This document shows positions 1 through 13,081 of a stretch of DNA of 64,000 bases, piece by piece. Each line of letters starts with the position of its first letter. Position 1 is the first letter of the stretch. This stretch comes from Crocodylus rhombifer. Its lineage: Eukaryota; Chordata; Crocodylia; Crocodylidae. The notes beneath the pieces were generated by a model that worked only from the letters and a program-made list of their open reading frames with translations, did not search any database and was not told the origin of the DNA. A program made the position numbers and the translations under genes. The stretch spans positions 1,460,365 through 1,524,364 of the forward strand of contig JAVSML010000027.1 of NCBI GenBank assembly GCA_038503035.1, read 5' to 3'.

Positions 1-59
1 AGTATAAATTGGAAGTCAGGCCTGTTGAAAGCTTCTGGGTAAAGGTCAGAAGGAAGAAG

Positions 60-640
60 AGCAGGAGGATGGCATGGTGATTAGGACTATGCAAAGCTTC
101 AGTAACTGATTCGGTTGGGAGGAGCTCTGGCCTGATTCGGGGACTGAATCTCCAAATCCGAATTGAATTAGGAGACCAATTAAAAGCTCCAAATCGAACT
201 GGAATCACAGGATTCAGAAAAGATCAGCCGTAGACTAAACAAGCAACTGACACAGCTGCCTCTAGCTAGTAAGTTAGTTTGGGGAAGGGAAAGGGAAGGG
301 ACATGGGGGAGGGAGGGATTGGGCCTGGGACAAGCCACCAACCCAGGGCAGGAGTGTGCATTACTCAGGGAGGGGAGCGGGAGGGCACGGGATGCAGAAG
401 CACTGGGAGCGGGGCTCTGCCCTGCTGGTGCTTGCCCAGCTGGGGAGGGAGGGTGGGATGAAGGCGTGTGGCTTGCTCCAGGTGGAAGGGGGCAAGTGGC
501 AGCAGTACATACCCCCTGCTTCCAGCGCTGCCATGCCAACATCCCATGCCTCCCCACTCCAACTGGGCAAGTGGCAGCAGCACCCCCCACCATGCTCCCC
601 CTGAGGTATTTAATGTTTTTTTTTACTTCAGTTTTCATGA
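60..640. repeat. GATTCGG-family repeat fragment with GC-rich core
   Basis: Bases 100-215 are rich in gattcgg, gaatctcc and aaatcgaa words, the same vocabulary found at both ends of the hAT-like element at 31542-32284. They are followed by a GC-rich stretch (about 280-600) with short repeated words such as 'gggcaagtggcagcag', present near 490 and again near 565. Several overlapping open frames on both strands here are a by-product of the GC content; none has protein character. The left part is weakly delimited and no target duplication was found. I infer a degraded non-autonomous DNA element; the exact family is not recognised. Confidence 0.45.
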
Positions 641-2198
641 ATAGGGACAGTTACCAGATAATAAGTGCAGTTGGCAGCAGAGATAGGAAAGGAGACAAAC
701 AGTCTCAAGTAATGGCAGAACAGGTTAGGGATTACTTAGAGAAGCTAAATGCTTTCAAGTCATCAGGACTGAAGGAAGGAATTGACTGAGCTAATTTTAG
801 AACCATTGGCTATCTTTTTTGAGAACTCATGGAGGTTGAGTGAGGTCCTGGATGACTGAAAAAGGACAAATATATCTTTAAGAAAGGGAAGGATCTGGGG
901 AACTACAGTCTGACTTTTATACCTGGAAAGATCATGGAGCAGGTCCTCAGGAAATCTATTATGAAGCACCTAGAGGAGAACAGGGTGATCAGGAACAGCC
1001 AGCATGGCTTCACAAAGAGTAAATCATGACTAACCAACTTGTTTCCCTTCTATAGTAAGATGATGACAGGCTCTGTGGACAAGAGAAGAGCAATGGATGT
1101 GATATACCTTCACTATAGCAAGCTTTTTGACACTGTTGCCCACAATATTCTTATTAACAACACAAGGAAATACAGAATAGATGAAAGTATGATAAAATGG
1201 ATACATAAAGCGGTTGAATCTTCACACACACCAAGTACTCATGCCTAGCTCAAAGTCTAGTTTGGAGGAAGTATCAAGTGGGGTTGACCAGGGATCAGTC
1301 TTGTGTCCAGTATTTCTGAACTTCATTAATGATTTGAATTAAATGCATACTTAGCAAGTTTGAAGATGACATCAAGTTAGATGCAGTTGCAGATACTCTG
1401 GAGGAGAGGGCTAGGATTATGAATGATGTGGAATGACTGCAGAAATGGTCCACAATCAATCAGATGCAATTCAAGAAGGACAAGTGCAAAGACCTGCACT
1501 TGGGATAGAATAATTGCCCCCCATAAATACAGATCAAGAAATGACTGGCTAGGCTGCAGTACTGCAGAGAAAGACCTAGGAGTTAAGGTCCTTAAACTGA
1601 ATACGAGTAAACAATGTGTTGTTGTGCTGTGTTGTATTAACAGGAGTATCACTTACAAATCGAGGAAGTGATTATTTCGCTTTGGTACTAGCAGGGCCTT
1701 GCTGGGGGTGCTGTGTCCATTTTTGGGTCCCAAACTTCGAGAAGGTGGAGAGCTGGAGAAAATCCAGTACAGATCAACAAATAATTAGAGGTCTGGGAGG
1801 CAAGACTAATGAAGAAAGTCTAAAAGAAGTAGGATTATTTAGTGTGGAGAAGAGAAGACTCAGGAGACAGGGAAGTGGTTCTGATAACAGTCTTCAATTA
1901 CATGAACAGTGATTACAGATAGGATGGAGATATGCTTCTTTCTGTGGCGACAGGAGGCACATGGCATCAAGCTTCAGCAGGAGAAATTTTCTGATTATGA
2001 GGGTGGTCAAGCATTGAAATAGGTTACCTAGAGATATTGTGGAATCTCCATCGTTAGAAATTTTCAGGAGCAAGTTAGACAGACACTTGGATAGGGTGGC
2101 TTAGTCCAGGATGATCCTGCCATGAGTAGGGGGCTGAACTAGATGATCTTGTGAGATCTGCCTCAGTGCTACTTTCCTATGATCCTGTCATCCTATGA
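640..2198 (+). mobile_element. Decayed CR1 LINE fragment: reverse transcriptase part and 3' end
   Basis: Translated in shifting plus-strand frames, the sequence gives CR1 reverse-transcriptase landmarks: NSQHGFTKSKS near 995-1027, a motif A remnant YLHYSKLFDTVAH near 1103-1141, and a GVPQGSVLGPVLFN-like stretch near 1281-1322 that has lost its frame. The C-terminal part is at 1560-2100 and the fragment ends in the CR1-type tail with 'cctatgatcctgtcatccta'. Motif A has His where CR1 enzymes have the catalytic Asp (YLDFSKAFD), so the copy is dead. Many stops and shifts indicate an old insertion. The 5' part (endonuclease) is missing, the usual 5' truncation of LINE copies. Boundaries are approximate at the left. 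Confidence 0.85.
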
Positions 2199-4139
2199 AC
2201 ATACCAAAGTTAGGAAAAAAGGAAACATTTATTGTCTCTAAGCCTTACAGAAGAGATTTCTTTTTCTTCCCATAGATGTTATGTTCCACAGGTATAAAAC
2301 AAATGATAGAAAAGAGTTCATTCTGCACTGCAATAAAACATAAGATCTCCAAACTATTAGTTAAAATATTCTTTTCTTCTAGCTTGAAAAGCAAAAGTAT
2401 TTATTAGCAACATTTTCTTAGTTAGCATTTTATTACTTAGTTTCTTAGTTTATGTGGATCTGACTTGGAAACTGTCAGCTGTCAAATGAAATGATGGATA
2501 TTGACGTTCAGAATTTTAAAAGTTCAGCTCCTTTCAAATGCACTAAATGAACAAGAGCTGCCTGGTTTGGGCTGAACTGAACCCAACAAAAAAGCCCCTG
2601 TAACTTTGCAAGATTTTCTCCTACTTTTGCATGTTTAGTATGCAAAGAGATTGCTAAGTGCTTTTCAACTAGATACACTGTTAATTCTATGAGTGAGAAA
2701 GAATTCATTAGGTAGGCTTCAGGCAACAGTGAACTACAAATGGACTTTTTTTATTTTCTGAAACTCACAGTATATGACCCATAACCAATGGCAAATGGTC
2801 TATAAACTCTCTTACAGCCTTAATTGCATAAACTTATATTATATTCTTACATTAAGTTGTGAACACCTTTGATACAATATGTAAAACACAAATAAATAAA
2901 AACATGTTCCCCCAAGCTCTCACAAAACTAAACAGCGGATGTCTTGAAATTAATTTCTTCAGTGCACAAGCTCTTCGTTTAAAATTGTACCTTTCTTTTC
3001 CTAAATGCATAAAAGAAACATTTAATTTTTCTTAAGACAAAATCTATAAATTGCTACTCAATTTTCTGAAGTTCATGCTTGCCTAATTAGCAATCTCCAT
3101 GGTGCATCTCAAAGTGAATTGTTCTTGACCCTGTCAAACTCATTTATTTCACAAGTGTTTGATGTATTGCTGTGTTCATAAATAACTCCTTATATCTTAA
3201 GTGTTTCATATATATCTCTATCCATAGATAGATATGCATGCTTCTTGAGCACGGAACAACTTCACTGAATTCTGGTGACATTTTAAGTTGTTTTAGAAAG
3301 CACTAAATAGATAAGAAATAAAAGATGATATAGTATATTCAACGGGTATAAGGCACAAGGCCTGAGGCAGACTGTTACATTTCCCAGGTAGATAACGTCA
3401 ATCATCAAGCTTTGGCTATTATTATTTTGAAATATAATTTATATATAAGAAAATGTTCAACCCATGCATTTATTAGACATCAGGGGCTAAATTCTTAAAG
3501 TACTTTGCTCTTGATCTTCCATCCAGTTAAGTAGATGTAACTTTGCTAGAATGGTTCAGTTCATACAGCACATCGGAGAAGCAAGTACTCGAGACATATG
3601 AATCTATTAAGTCTATAAAACCTACCCTCTGTTATGAAGAGTACTAATTCTCATGCGTCAAGAGAAGTTAACTGCCATCTCTCTGTAATTGGGAAATAAA
3701 TGCTTCATTAGTAGATTGCTTCAGAATTGCCTATTATTTCATTGCTTGCATGCATGTGATATTGGTCACTCTTGGTGACAGGATACTGAACTAAGTTGAC
3801 CACTGGCATGGCAGTTCCTTTATTTTGATGTTACTGTATCTAGTCAAGGATGTCAGACTTCAGCTGGTTTGTGCATTGTGGTATAACTGAAAAACGATGA
3901 ATAATAAAAAAGTAAGAAGTGTGCAAGTTGCTGCAATTATGCCTCTCTCAGATAATTGTAATTTCTCCTGATCCAACTAAAATCAATGGAAGTCATTCTG
4001 ATTGTAAAGAAGCATTTTAAAAAAAGCAAAACTTAATCCCTATTCAGAATAACACTTAAGTATGTGCCTAAGTAGTTTGCCAAAAAACTTTCTGTATCAG
4101 TTCTGTAGTTTAAAGCAAAAAACCCATAGGTTTCTAAAG
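2199..4139. other. AT-rich sequence, nothing recognised
   Basis: No open frame of note and no clear repeat. The words 'aaatcaatggaagtcattc' near 3980 resemble the short self-complementary sauropsid repeat type seen at 16785-16865, but the match is too weak to call. Confidence 0.4.
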
Positions 4140-4640
4140 AGCCCCTCAACACAACATTTATGCCATGATTAATATATTAATCACGGCACAAATGTCAAGG
4201 ATATTACATGTGCATCCAATTTAAGGTGCCATAAAATGGCAAACCAGCCATAAAAATCTCCCACATAAAATGTAGAACATAGTTATGGCATGTTTGTCTG
4301 CTGCCTTAAATTGAAGGTGTGACATGCCCAAGGCTATCCTAAGGATGGGGCTGAGCTCTGGCACTGGGAGAGCCTGGAGTATCAAACCAGCCCCTATTCT
4401 CTTTGATTATTGACCCCAGGCCCCAACAGCCCTGGGGGGCATTGGGCTGTGGGCACCAGACTTTCAACTTGCAGGCTCCCCCTGCACTGGCAGGCAGAAA
4501 GAGCAGAACTGGGATCTAATCCCTGATTCCAAAATCTCACCTCCTGTCATGCACATGTTGCAGGTAGGAGATGCAACTCTTGGTATTCAGAGTGAGATTC
4601 CATGGTGCCTCTAAATGGGCATGTGCCAGGAGTCTCAGTC
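4140..4640 (+). mobile_element. Short interspersed element with palindromic head, copy 1
   Basis: It opens with a 40 bp near-perfect palindrome at 4155-4194 (arms of 20 bp, two mismatches, centre tgattaatatattaatca). A GC-richer body at 4320-4600 follows, containing 'ctgcactggcaggcag' and 'gggatctaatccctgatt'. The same order of landmarks recurs at 52990-53510 (ttaatcac palindrome, then ctgcactggc, ggatctgatccca, cacctcctg). The body also recurs reversed at 36925-37150. Three dispersed copies make this a repeat family. Structure suggests a non-autonomous DNA transposon; no coding capacity and no clear target duplication. Family name not recognised. Confidence 0.6.
4155..4194. repeat. 40 bp palindrome
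   Basis: Arms 4155-4174 and 4175-4194 are reverse complements with two mismatches, and the inner 18 bases (tgattaatatattaatca) are a perfect palindrome. It is the head of the element described above. Confidence 0.9.
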
Positions 4641-7019
4641 TTTCAATTTGGTACCTTAAAAACAAAGGACCACTCTTGAAAAACTGGATTTTTTCCCCCA
4701 GCAAATTGTTTTTTATAGGATGATGAATTGCCTGAAAGCTTTTAAATATAGTTTTGAGACAAGTAAGTAAATTAAAATATTTCTGAAGTAGCAGAGATTT
4801 ACAAAAACTTTTCCCCTAGGGCTTATCAGGCTAGTGAATTCAAAGGCCAGTATCTTCTCAATGTATATTATCTTTTCAGGCCATCAAAATCTTCCCATTG
4901 GGATCATAAGATTTTATATGAACAAAAGTAAATAAGATATGTTGTTAATGAGATTGCGCAAATGTTACTTCATTTAAAAACAAAATAGTGCATATTACCA
5001 CATTTTGTAAAATGTTTATTAAGCATAGTTTTGTGATTCCCCCTGGTAACTCATCTAGTAATTCACAATAGATAGAATTTTCTGACTTGAAAATTGTGTT
5101 ATGTTGGTTTTGAAATTATGCAAATTTAACTGAATACTAGGTATGGTGTGGACTTATTCTTTTTAAAGGATTCTTGATTTTAAAGGATTTAGATTCTAAA
5201 AAAAATCTATAGGGATATGTTTGATGATGGGACACTACAGTGTCAATTCTCTATTTACATTTTTAAGTTATTATGAAGGATCGTAACTCCTTTAAATCAA
5301 GGACAGCTTCTGCAATACAATATTTGCGTGGGTCAACAGCTTCAAGGTAGAAAGGTCAGTTGCCCTTGTAAGGGAGGATGAATTCAGTCTGCATGTTTCC
5401 AGCTGGCCTTGAATAACAGATATGGAGTATAGGATTGAGAATGATTTGTCGTTGGGTTAGACAGTAGTGAAGCTTATACCCGATTACATTGATTCTGATG
5501 CTATTTTGGAGTAATGGGTGACTAGTATAAAGTTCTGCAGATAATTTTAATACCTAGCAATAAATTATGCACCTCTACTTTATAGGGCAATTATACTTGT
5601 TTTATTCAACTTTTACATCAAATAAACCAACACAAATCACAGATATTTATATTAGTTAAATCTTACTAAATATCATATCAGCAAATAGCTACTGGATGTT
5701 TTCTCTTTTTTGTGCTTTACAACTCTGCCTGCCCTGACTCCAAGCTCATATTTGAAATTCCAAATTATTTAAATTTAAATAAAACCTGAAGAACAAGTCA
5801 GACTGGGCACCCCAGGATGTTAGTTGTAAGTTCCTGGCCCCAGCCATCTTCACCTTCAAAGATTTTTTTAGTGCAACAGAGCAAAACTAGGAAGCAACTA
5901 GAATAGGGGATTTAGATCAAATGTATGTCAGAACCTCTAGGTTTTACAGTACTTTTGCAAAACTATAAGTAAGGTTTAGTCAAATCAAAAGAAGACTCCC
6001 TAGTCTCAGTCATATCTAGCTTTACTATGTTGCACTCTTGCTTTTTAAAGAAAATGAAAGGGCACAGTTCTCTATCTTCCTAACCAGACAACCTTTTCAG
6101 GATTTGGTTGAAATGCTGTTTGTTGAATTTACTATAAAAGATAGTATTTTACTAATAATTTTTTATTAAAACCAAGTTTATTCCAAGTGTAGTTGTGTTT
6201 TCAGTCCTTTCACAGAAGATTTTTTATACTGTTTTGTACTCTTTAAGGGCTGATGAGGAATTTCTTTTTTGTACCTAAGAGTCCTACATGTTTTGGGTAG
6301 CTACAACGCTACTTCAGTCTGTTTAACACATTAACTCATTATTGATCTTAACCCTGACCTGACTTGTACCTAGAGCACCAGCTACTCTGTGATTGAGTGG
6401 AACTGCTATTGATTTTGTTACTTAGCTTCTGCCAAGGAAAAGATCAACTTTCTAAAAAATTATTTATATGAATATATGGATTTTTGTAGTTGTTCATTTC
6501 TATTTGTTACCATTTTATAAACAGATGGAGGTGACTTGTTTACTAAATGTTTTGGTTAATCAGTATCTGTAATTAAATGATCCAAGATCATCCAAGAAAA
6601 TGAAGATGTATAATAAACTTAAGGAAACTGAACAGTCAATAACTGGAGTAAATGACAGTAGGTTAACCACTTACAGCAATTTTAAAGTTCCCATATACTA
6701 TTAAGTGACATGCCTCCCTTTAAAATAAAGGACATTAATAAAATGCTGGGGATGTATAAAGATCCATATACCAAAATGTCATCTAAGCCCAGGCATTTCT
6801 TGGTTAAATCACACTGAGCATGAATAAACATCTATTAGATGTCACTTAGGCTACAAACGTTTTTTCCAAATGCCAACATAAAGTCACCATGACTTCTGCT
6901 TATTAACAGCGTACAGGAGAGAATACTCCAAACAAGCCACAAGACCCCCCTCCTGTCTTTTTATAGGAGGAGCTAGTATATTGACAACGCACTATCCCAT
7001 AGAAGAAGGTGAAAAAGAA
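4641..7019. other. AT-rich unique-looking sequence
   Basis: No open frame, tandem repeat or recognisable transposon. Oligo-T and oligo-A runs are short. Nothing can be assigned. Confidence 0.4.
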
Positions 7020-7420
7020 CACTTGGAGTGCAGACGGAAGTGCAGCTCCCAGCTGTAACTCAGAATGATTTCTGCAAAGCGTTTTGAGTTACATTACCTG
7101 AGACCAAACAAACGTTCACTGTTGGTTCCAAAAGTGAGGGGAATCTAGATGGGGCTGGGAGGCTGCAGACAGGTTCCATAGCAATGGCCAGGCTCTCTGC
7201 CAGTGCTCACTGTTTTCAGAATGGGAGGGGAAAAAGGCAGCAGAGGGAGCTTGTTCTTGGGGCTCCCCAGCCTGTGCTGAAGGGTGGGGTGAGTGAATTG
7301 GAGCCCCGCACCTTGGGAGGGACCTCCAATAAACCCACCCCACTCTCCAGGGGAAGCTGAAAAAAACCCAGACTAAATTCCTTCTGCTCCCTTTCCTCAC
7401 CTCCCATTCTTAAAATGGTG
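7020..7420. other. GC-rich unassigned block
   Basis: A step up in G+C relative to both flanks, with two overlapping minus-strand open frames (94 and 74 codons) that show only low-complexity Pro/Ser/Gly-rich translation. By analogy with the other GC-rich blocks of the window it is probably the core of a short transposon, but no inverted ends or target duplication were found. Confidence 0.3.
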
Positions 7421-7990
7421 ATTGGGAGCTCTACACACACAAGTTACAAAAGACGATACATTTTGAAATATCTTTATCTGATACCTCATGCACTTGTGTT
7501 TGGTTACAGCTATAAACTGCTTTCTGTGGCCAGATTGGGCAAAAACCGATACTTCTGTGTGCATCCTTGTTTATTATTTCTTCTCCATAACAGAAATTAT
7601 GAAAGGAACTAAATGAGGGGAAAAGAAAGGCAAACCAGAAAGGATGTCCCTCAAATACAGAAGAACTAATGATAGGCTACCTGCCTATCTCCACATGTCA
7701 TGTTTGGATGACTACAAGTGCTGGTATTGCACATCGAGCCTTTGATCGAGCCTCTGGTAAATGAAAGTTCAACTTTTTAAGACCAAAATGAAACAGCTGG
7801 AGGTCTATAATACTTAGTTGGGGCTCAAAAGTTATTTATTATTTATATGTTAAAAGAGTAGCTGTAAAAATTCAAACAGACACTTGTATGGATAGAGCAA
7901 TAGTCTTTAGACTCATGGCTTCTTAATATAGTTCAGTGATTGTCAAACAACTGTTAACCACATCTTCTACTGATAAGATGGGTGTGCTAT
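7421..7990. other. AT-rich sequence, nothing recognised
   Basis: Open frames are short and without character; no repeat signature seen. Confidence 0.35.
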
Positions 7991-8038
7991 CTGATATAAG
8001 GGAATTTGGCAATACTGATATAAGGGAATTTGGCAATA
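7991..8038. repeat. Two perfect tandem copies of a 24 bp unit
   Basis: The unit beginning ctgatataagggaatttggc is repeated without mismatch at 7991-8014 and 8015-8038; a third copy starts (ctga) and is then replaced. It sits immediately before an 18 bp palindrome and a GC-rich element. Confidence 0.9.
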
Positions 8039-8039
8039 C

Positions 8040-8445
8040 TGAGTAGTATATATACTACTAGCGAACTTCCCGTCAAGAATGACAGGGAGGGGGCGGGTGG
8101 GAATGGAGTGCAGCCACCCACCCTGCGCCACCCCTGCAACCAGAAGTGGGGGGGAAGCTTGCCCCCTCTCCCCCACCAGCACCCTGCGCGGCTGCCACCT
8201 CCAGGACTACTATCCTTGCCACCACCCCCCACCCCCAACCTGCTCCTTAGAAGCGGTGGAGCACCGCCATGATGGTGGGGATGGAGCAGGGGGACAAAGC
8301 CAGTGCTGCTAGCCTCACCCCCCTGCTCCGTCCCCTCCATCATGGTAGTGCTCCGCACTCTGATCAGTTGTTTCACTAACCAATCAGAGTGCTCCAAGAG
8401 TGTTACGGACAGACAGACAGATGGACTAAGCTCTTTATTATATAA
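8040..8445. mobile_element. GC-rich short element with TA-rich ends
   Basis: It begins with the perfect palindrome agtagtatatatactact (8042-8059), followed by 'agcgaacttcccgtcaagaa'. It has a very C/G-rich core (8080-8340) and ends in 'ggacagacagacagatggac' then 'ctctttattatataag'. The AT-rich ends, abrupt GC core and lack of coding capacity fit a non-autonomous transposon. Family not recognised. Open frames inside (up to 136 codons) translate to Pro/Gly/His-rich low-complexity sequence and are not genes. Confidence 0.5.
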
Positions 8446-9229
8446 GAATTATATTCATTTGAACTCAGCTTTTCTGAAGTCACTTCAGTTTGCTCTAAGA
8501 AGGCAATATTGCCTACTAGCCTCTCCATTCCTCTGTGTTGGTTATATTTACAACTCTTGAGGGACTTAAAGAAATAACACCCAAAATTATCATTTGCATT
8601 ATTATAAGTAATGAAAACCAAAGTGAAATCTCAGTTATGAATTTTTGAATGCACTAAACAAATGAATTACAGGGAACTGTCTAAGAGATAGGGTAGATGT
8701 ATAAAACCTTTGTCTTACAGCTGAATTATATGATTATATAGTTCTAGATACTAATTCATTCAATTAGGGCTCAATCATGCCTGAAAGGCACAGCTGCACT
8801 GCCTCAGGAAGACAGAATTCCACCATCATTTCCTCAATGGGCAGGGACAGTTTCTTTCCAGAGAAGATGGTGTATTATGATCTTCTCTCATCACCGAGTC
8901 AGCTTCACTGTCCCATGTGAATGTGTTTTGAATAAGGTGGAAATTGAGGAACTAGATGGAGACTAGAGCTTCTCAGAAATTTTCTAAAACAATGCTTTCT
9001 ATTGTAAAATTCCAATTCATAAAAAAATACTTCATGGAAACACACCATTTCTGATCAGAGGTAGACAAGGGGGAAGGAATAGGATGGTGACAGCACGGTC
9101 ACACTTCTCTTCATTTGGGCATGCATATGCAGTGAGCTCTCTAAGCTTCCCAGCATGCCAGTGCAGCTCCTGTTGGAGCTTTGCAAGTGCGAAGACCTCT
9201 GAGCTCACCAGCTGATCAGCATAGGTTCT
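8446..9229. other. Unassigned sequence
   Basis: Ordinary AT-rich sequence; 'agggctcaatcatgcctgaa' near 8765 hints at an old short repeat but cannot be delimited. Confidence 0.3.
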
Positions 9230-9700
9230 GGCCAGAACCCCTGGTTTCACACAGCTCTAGAGCCCAGAGAATGGGTGCCAACACTACTTGTCCCCTTTTC
9301 CCCTGCTGATGAATTCAGCAGGGAGGGAGTTAGGGTGTGTGGGGGGGGGGAAAGAGTGAACAATGGCAGTGCTCACCCACAGGCTCCAGAGCCTTGCCAA
9401 ATTAGGAGCTCTGACCAGAGTCCACACAGGCATGCTGATGAGCTTACAGCTCATGCACTGCATTGCCAAAATGGGTGTGGCTGCATTTCACCTCCCCTCC
9501 CTGCCCTTGCCACAATCCTGGATCTGCCCATGCAGATCAATTTTCCCAAAGAACACAGGCAGGTTTCAAAGTGGTTGTTTCACTACTGCCAGTTAATGGA
9601 GAGCAGCCATTACAAGACTGATGTTTATTTCAGCCAGCAGCTGCTGGGGTCACAGGGAAGATATTTCATTTCAGAAACACCATAGGCTAGCGTGTCCCAA
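9230..9700. other. GC-richer unassigned block with a G10 run
   Basis: Locally raised G+C with a run of ten G after gtgtgt near 9340. The longest open frame, 136 codons on the plus strand at 9275-9685, has no recognisable domain and no bias distinguishing it from shadows. Probably an old transposon core; not classified. Confidence 0.25.
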
Positions 9701-12700
9701 AATTAAATATTTATGAAATTCATTTCACTAGAAATAAAAAAAGGAAGCAAATAAAAACTGTTTGTGTTTCAAATCAGAACCAAGGCGTTTTGAATTCCAA
9801 ACCTACCAGCTCAACTAAGCTGGCCACACCTTATCATTATTACTCTCTTGTTCCTTTGGCACCAAAAGGCATGTGGAGGAAGCGGTCTCTGTACTCTTCA
9901 ATTCTGTCCCACTGATATATAAAGGGGGCAGAATGAGGTTCTTAAGTATGTCACTTACTTTGTGGCCAGCTGCTGTGTCAGTGTGCACCCTCGCCCTTAT
10001 TTGATTAACAAATTACTTTCTTTGTTATTTACAAGCAAACTGTTTAGTTACTAATAAATGCATATTTCCTTAATTTTAATATTTTTCTTCATCAATGCTG
10101 TGTTTAATAGCTGACACAAAAATCTACGTCATAGTCTATTTTGGTTTTCCAGTTTGATTTGAAGAAATCTGGGAGCAATTTGGTCTTATTCTGGATTTCC
10201 TTTAAAGGAATTAAAAATGTATAAACTCCATAGTTGCTGGATTTCTTTTATGTACTTTTTATAAACGGTTCCCAAACAAGAAGAGTGGTATATTTGTTAT
10301 TTCTGGCTCAGTTAAATACCATGGTAATTAACATTAGCTATTTAACACTTACAAAGCATACAAACCACAATGTTCTTATGATGTACAGCAGTTTAAACAT
10401 ATGCTTACAGTTATGCATTGCCACCTAATCACCTGCATGATAGCATTGGCACAGAGTGCCAAGATTATACTGCCATGTGTCCAAATGGCTCTTAGTTGTT
10501 TAAAGGCAAGTCTGCTACAGCTAGCAAATACTGTGATTAGAAAAAACTTCAAGTGTTACATTAAAATAAAAGATAAAGCACAATAAAATGAGACAGGATG
10601 CTATTCAATGTACAACCTGTGCCTAGCCCTAATACAAATGCAAAATAAAGTTACTTTTACAGGGATCCAAAAAGTAATCAAAAATCAGTGCCCACTGTGT
10701 ACACTCTTATTTTGCAATTTTATTCCTTTATAAAAAGCTGCAATTAATTACCAACCACTTTTTATGTAGTTTTTGCTTTCTTCAAATGTGGAGTGAATTC
10801 CCACCATAAACTAATGAACTAAAGTGAAGCCAAATAGAGACCAGCTGGCTGAATTGCTAAGTAATTTTATCCACATGATTGACTTTATGATCCTTTCAGT
10901 GAAGTAACTAGTCTTTATTCTCACAATCAGCACCAACAATAATTCCAAAAGAAAAAAAAATGATTAAAATCAAGAGAATACAGAGGCAAGATTTGTTTGA
11001 TGTGGTACAGCACATTCTTGCACACACTTCTTCTGTATAATAGGTGCTGAATTACAGGTCTTTATAGCTTCCAAAGCAACACAGTGAATAGCTGCCTCAG
11101 AGACATAATAAGCAACCAATGCCTAAATAATCATTACAGATACTCCATTAACAGCATCTAACTGTGTGGCTTTTAACCATACAAATTGTTTTTTGACAGC
11201 TTGTAACCTTTCCAAATAGTTTCCTTTGGGCATTACACCACACTCAGATCTAATTTTAACTTTTGCTTTGTCTATAATTTATTAGTTTCTTTGGAGACAC
11301 ATAATGTATTTGAATGGAAAGGATAAATTCAAATAAAAGCTAAAAAATCAATTGCTGTTTTAATCTATGAAACCTTTGCTCACTGGGAGATAAACTAAAA
11401 TCTGATGAAACATAACCGGGGGAGGGGAGAGAGAAGGCTAAATGGTCTAGAATTCCTGAGGGAATCTGTTTTACAACAAGCAGTATTTTTTTATCAATTT
11501 ATTTAAAACAGGACATAACCAACTGTAAAAAGAATAAAAGTAAAAACATATATAAATAAAATATAAATCCTTTAAGCTGTTCCTAAGAGCCACAGAATTT
11601 GCATAACATAATAAATAACATGTTATAAAACAGTTTAATGATGTATTGCAATGGGATAAAGAGCTAAGAAAGATGTAGAGTAGTAGCTTTTTATCAGAAA
11701 GAGCTTTGTAATTACAGATCAGTAAAGATTAAGTTACATGACTTATGCAATGCTGGAGGGCAACCATGCTTTTAGAGAACTGGTAGAAATACATATGAGA
11801 AATTAATGTAGGAAATGATGTAACAGTATTAGCAAATCTGTATTGGCCATCGCTGTGATTACCTCACTCATGAAAGAATACCTTCTGGGAAACCATGTTG
11901 AGGAATTACGTCCAGTAAATCAAGATGCTAGTAGTAATCACTTTACAAATACTGTAATTCAAGTTGTCAAAATTTCCCGTTTCTTCCCACGTGTTCAAAT
12001 CTTTTCAAATAGGTTCTGGCATTTTTTTCTCAAGATCAAGTGTTCAGATCTGAAACTTTCTTTTCATAATCATAACACAAAAACATATGTTTGAGTTCAA
12101 TCAGTGGAATAGTAATTCAAACAATATAAGTATGCTAAAATTCCCTCCACTCCTACCAAAGGGCCTTATTCTTCACTACATTTTACTTCATGGGTAGTCC
12201 CACTGAAATCAATTACCCTAGCTTAAAAGTACTTCAGGTCAGACAACCAAAAGAGTCCTCATTTACTTACAATTAACCAAACATTCCTACCATATCTTGA
12301 ATTTTAAGTTTTTCGTAAATGACCCATATTTATTCTATGCAAAGTAAATACGTTAGGGCACAAAATACTCTTTGCCATATGGGTCTCATTTTATCACTGA
12401 AATCAACAGAACTGCATCATTATAAAATGGGAATAAAGCAGATGTGAATCAGGCTCTACATCTTCAACTTGTATCTAACAACTAACAGATATACCACAGA
12501 ATAGGTAGCTGAGCAAATGATGGGCTGTTTGACTGCAACATAGGAAGTGAAAGAATAAGCTGAAATGGAAAATAAAAAAGATAAAAAGCTATCAATGGTG
12601 CTAACTTTAAAGACTATAGACACACGAATTTAGAACATAAACACAAAATTTATAAATATAACAATCCTCGGCTTTTTTATTATTATATGGATCCCATGTA

Positions 12701-13081
12701 CTGCCTTTATTAAGGGTGTCATTCTGCCCCTCTTATTATAGTGATATCAGTAGGACTTCTTACAAAGTAAGGTAACAAGGATAGCAGACTCAGGCCCTTT
12801 ACTAACACAAAATAGGGCAGTATCAGTTATTTGACCTTGAACTGCTTCTGCATGTTTATTAAGAATCAAGATTCTATAATCTATGATTTTATAAGAGTGC
12901 ATGTGCCTGCCATAACAAGAATAGGCTTGGTAAATAGTCCTGGATCTGTAAAGTTCAGATCTAGTTTCAGACTGAACAATAGGGAAGAAAGCCAAGTATT
13001 GCCAGATTTGAAAAATTGAAGTCTTGTATTGGAACTTCAGAATTATTATATTTTCAAGAAAAAATAGTATAAACTGCAAAA
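9701..13081. other. AT-rich, repeat-poor stretch
   Basis: About 3.4 kb with no recognisable gene or clear transposon. The word 'gtagtcccactgaaatcaat' near 12195 belongs to the type of short self-complementary sauropsid repeat described at 16785. The remainder looks unique. Confidence 0.4.
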
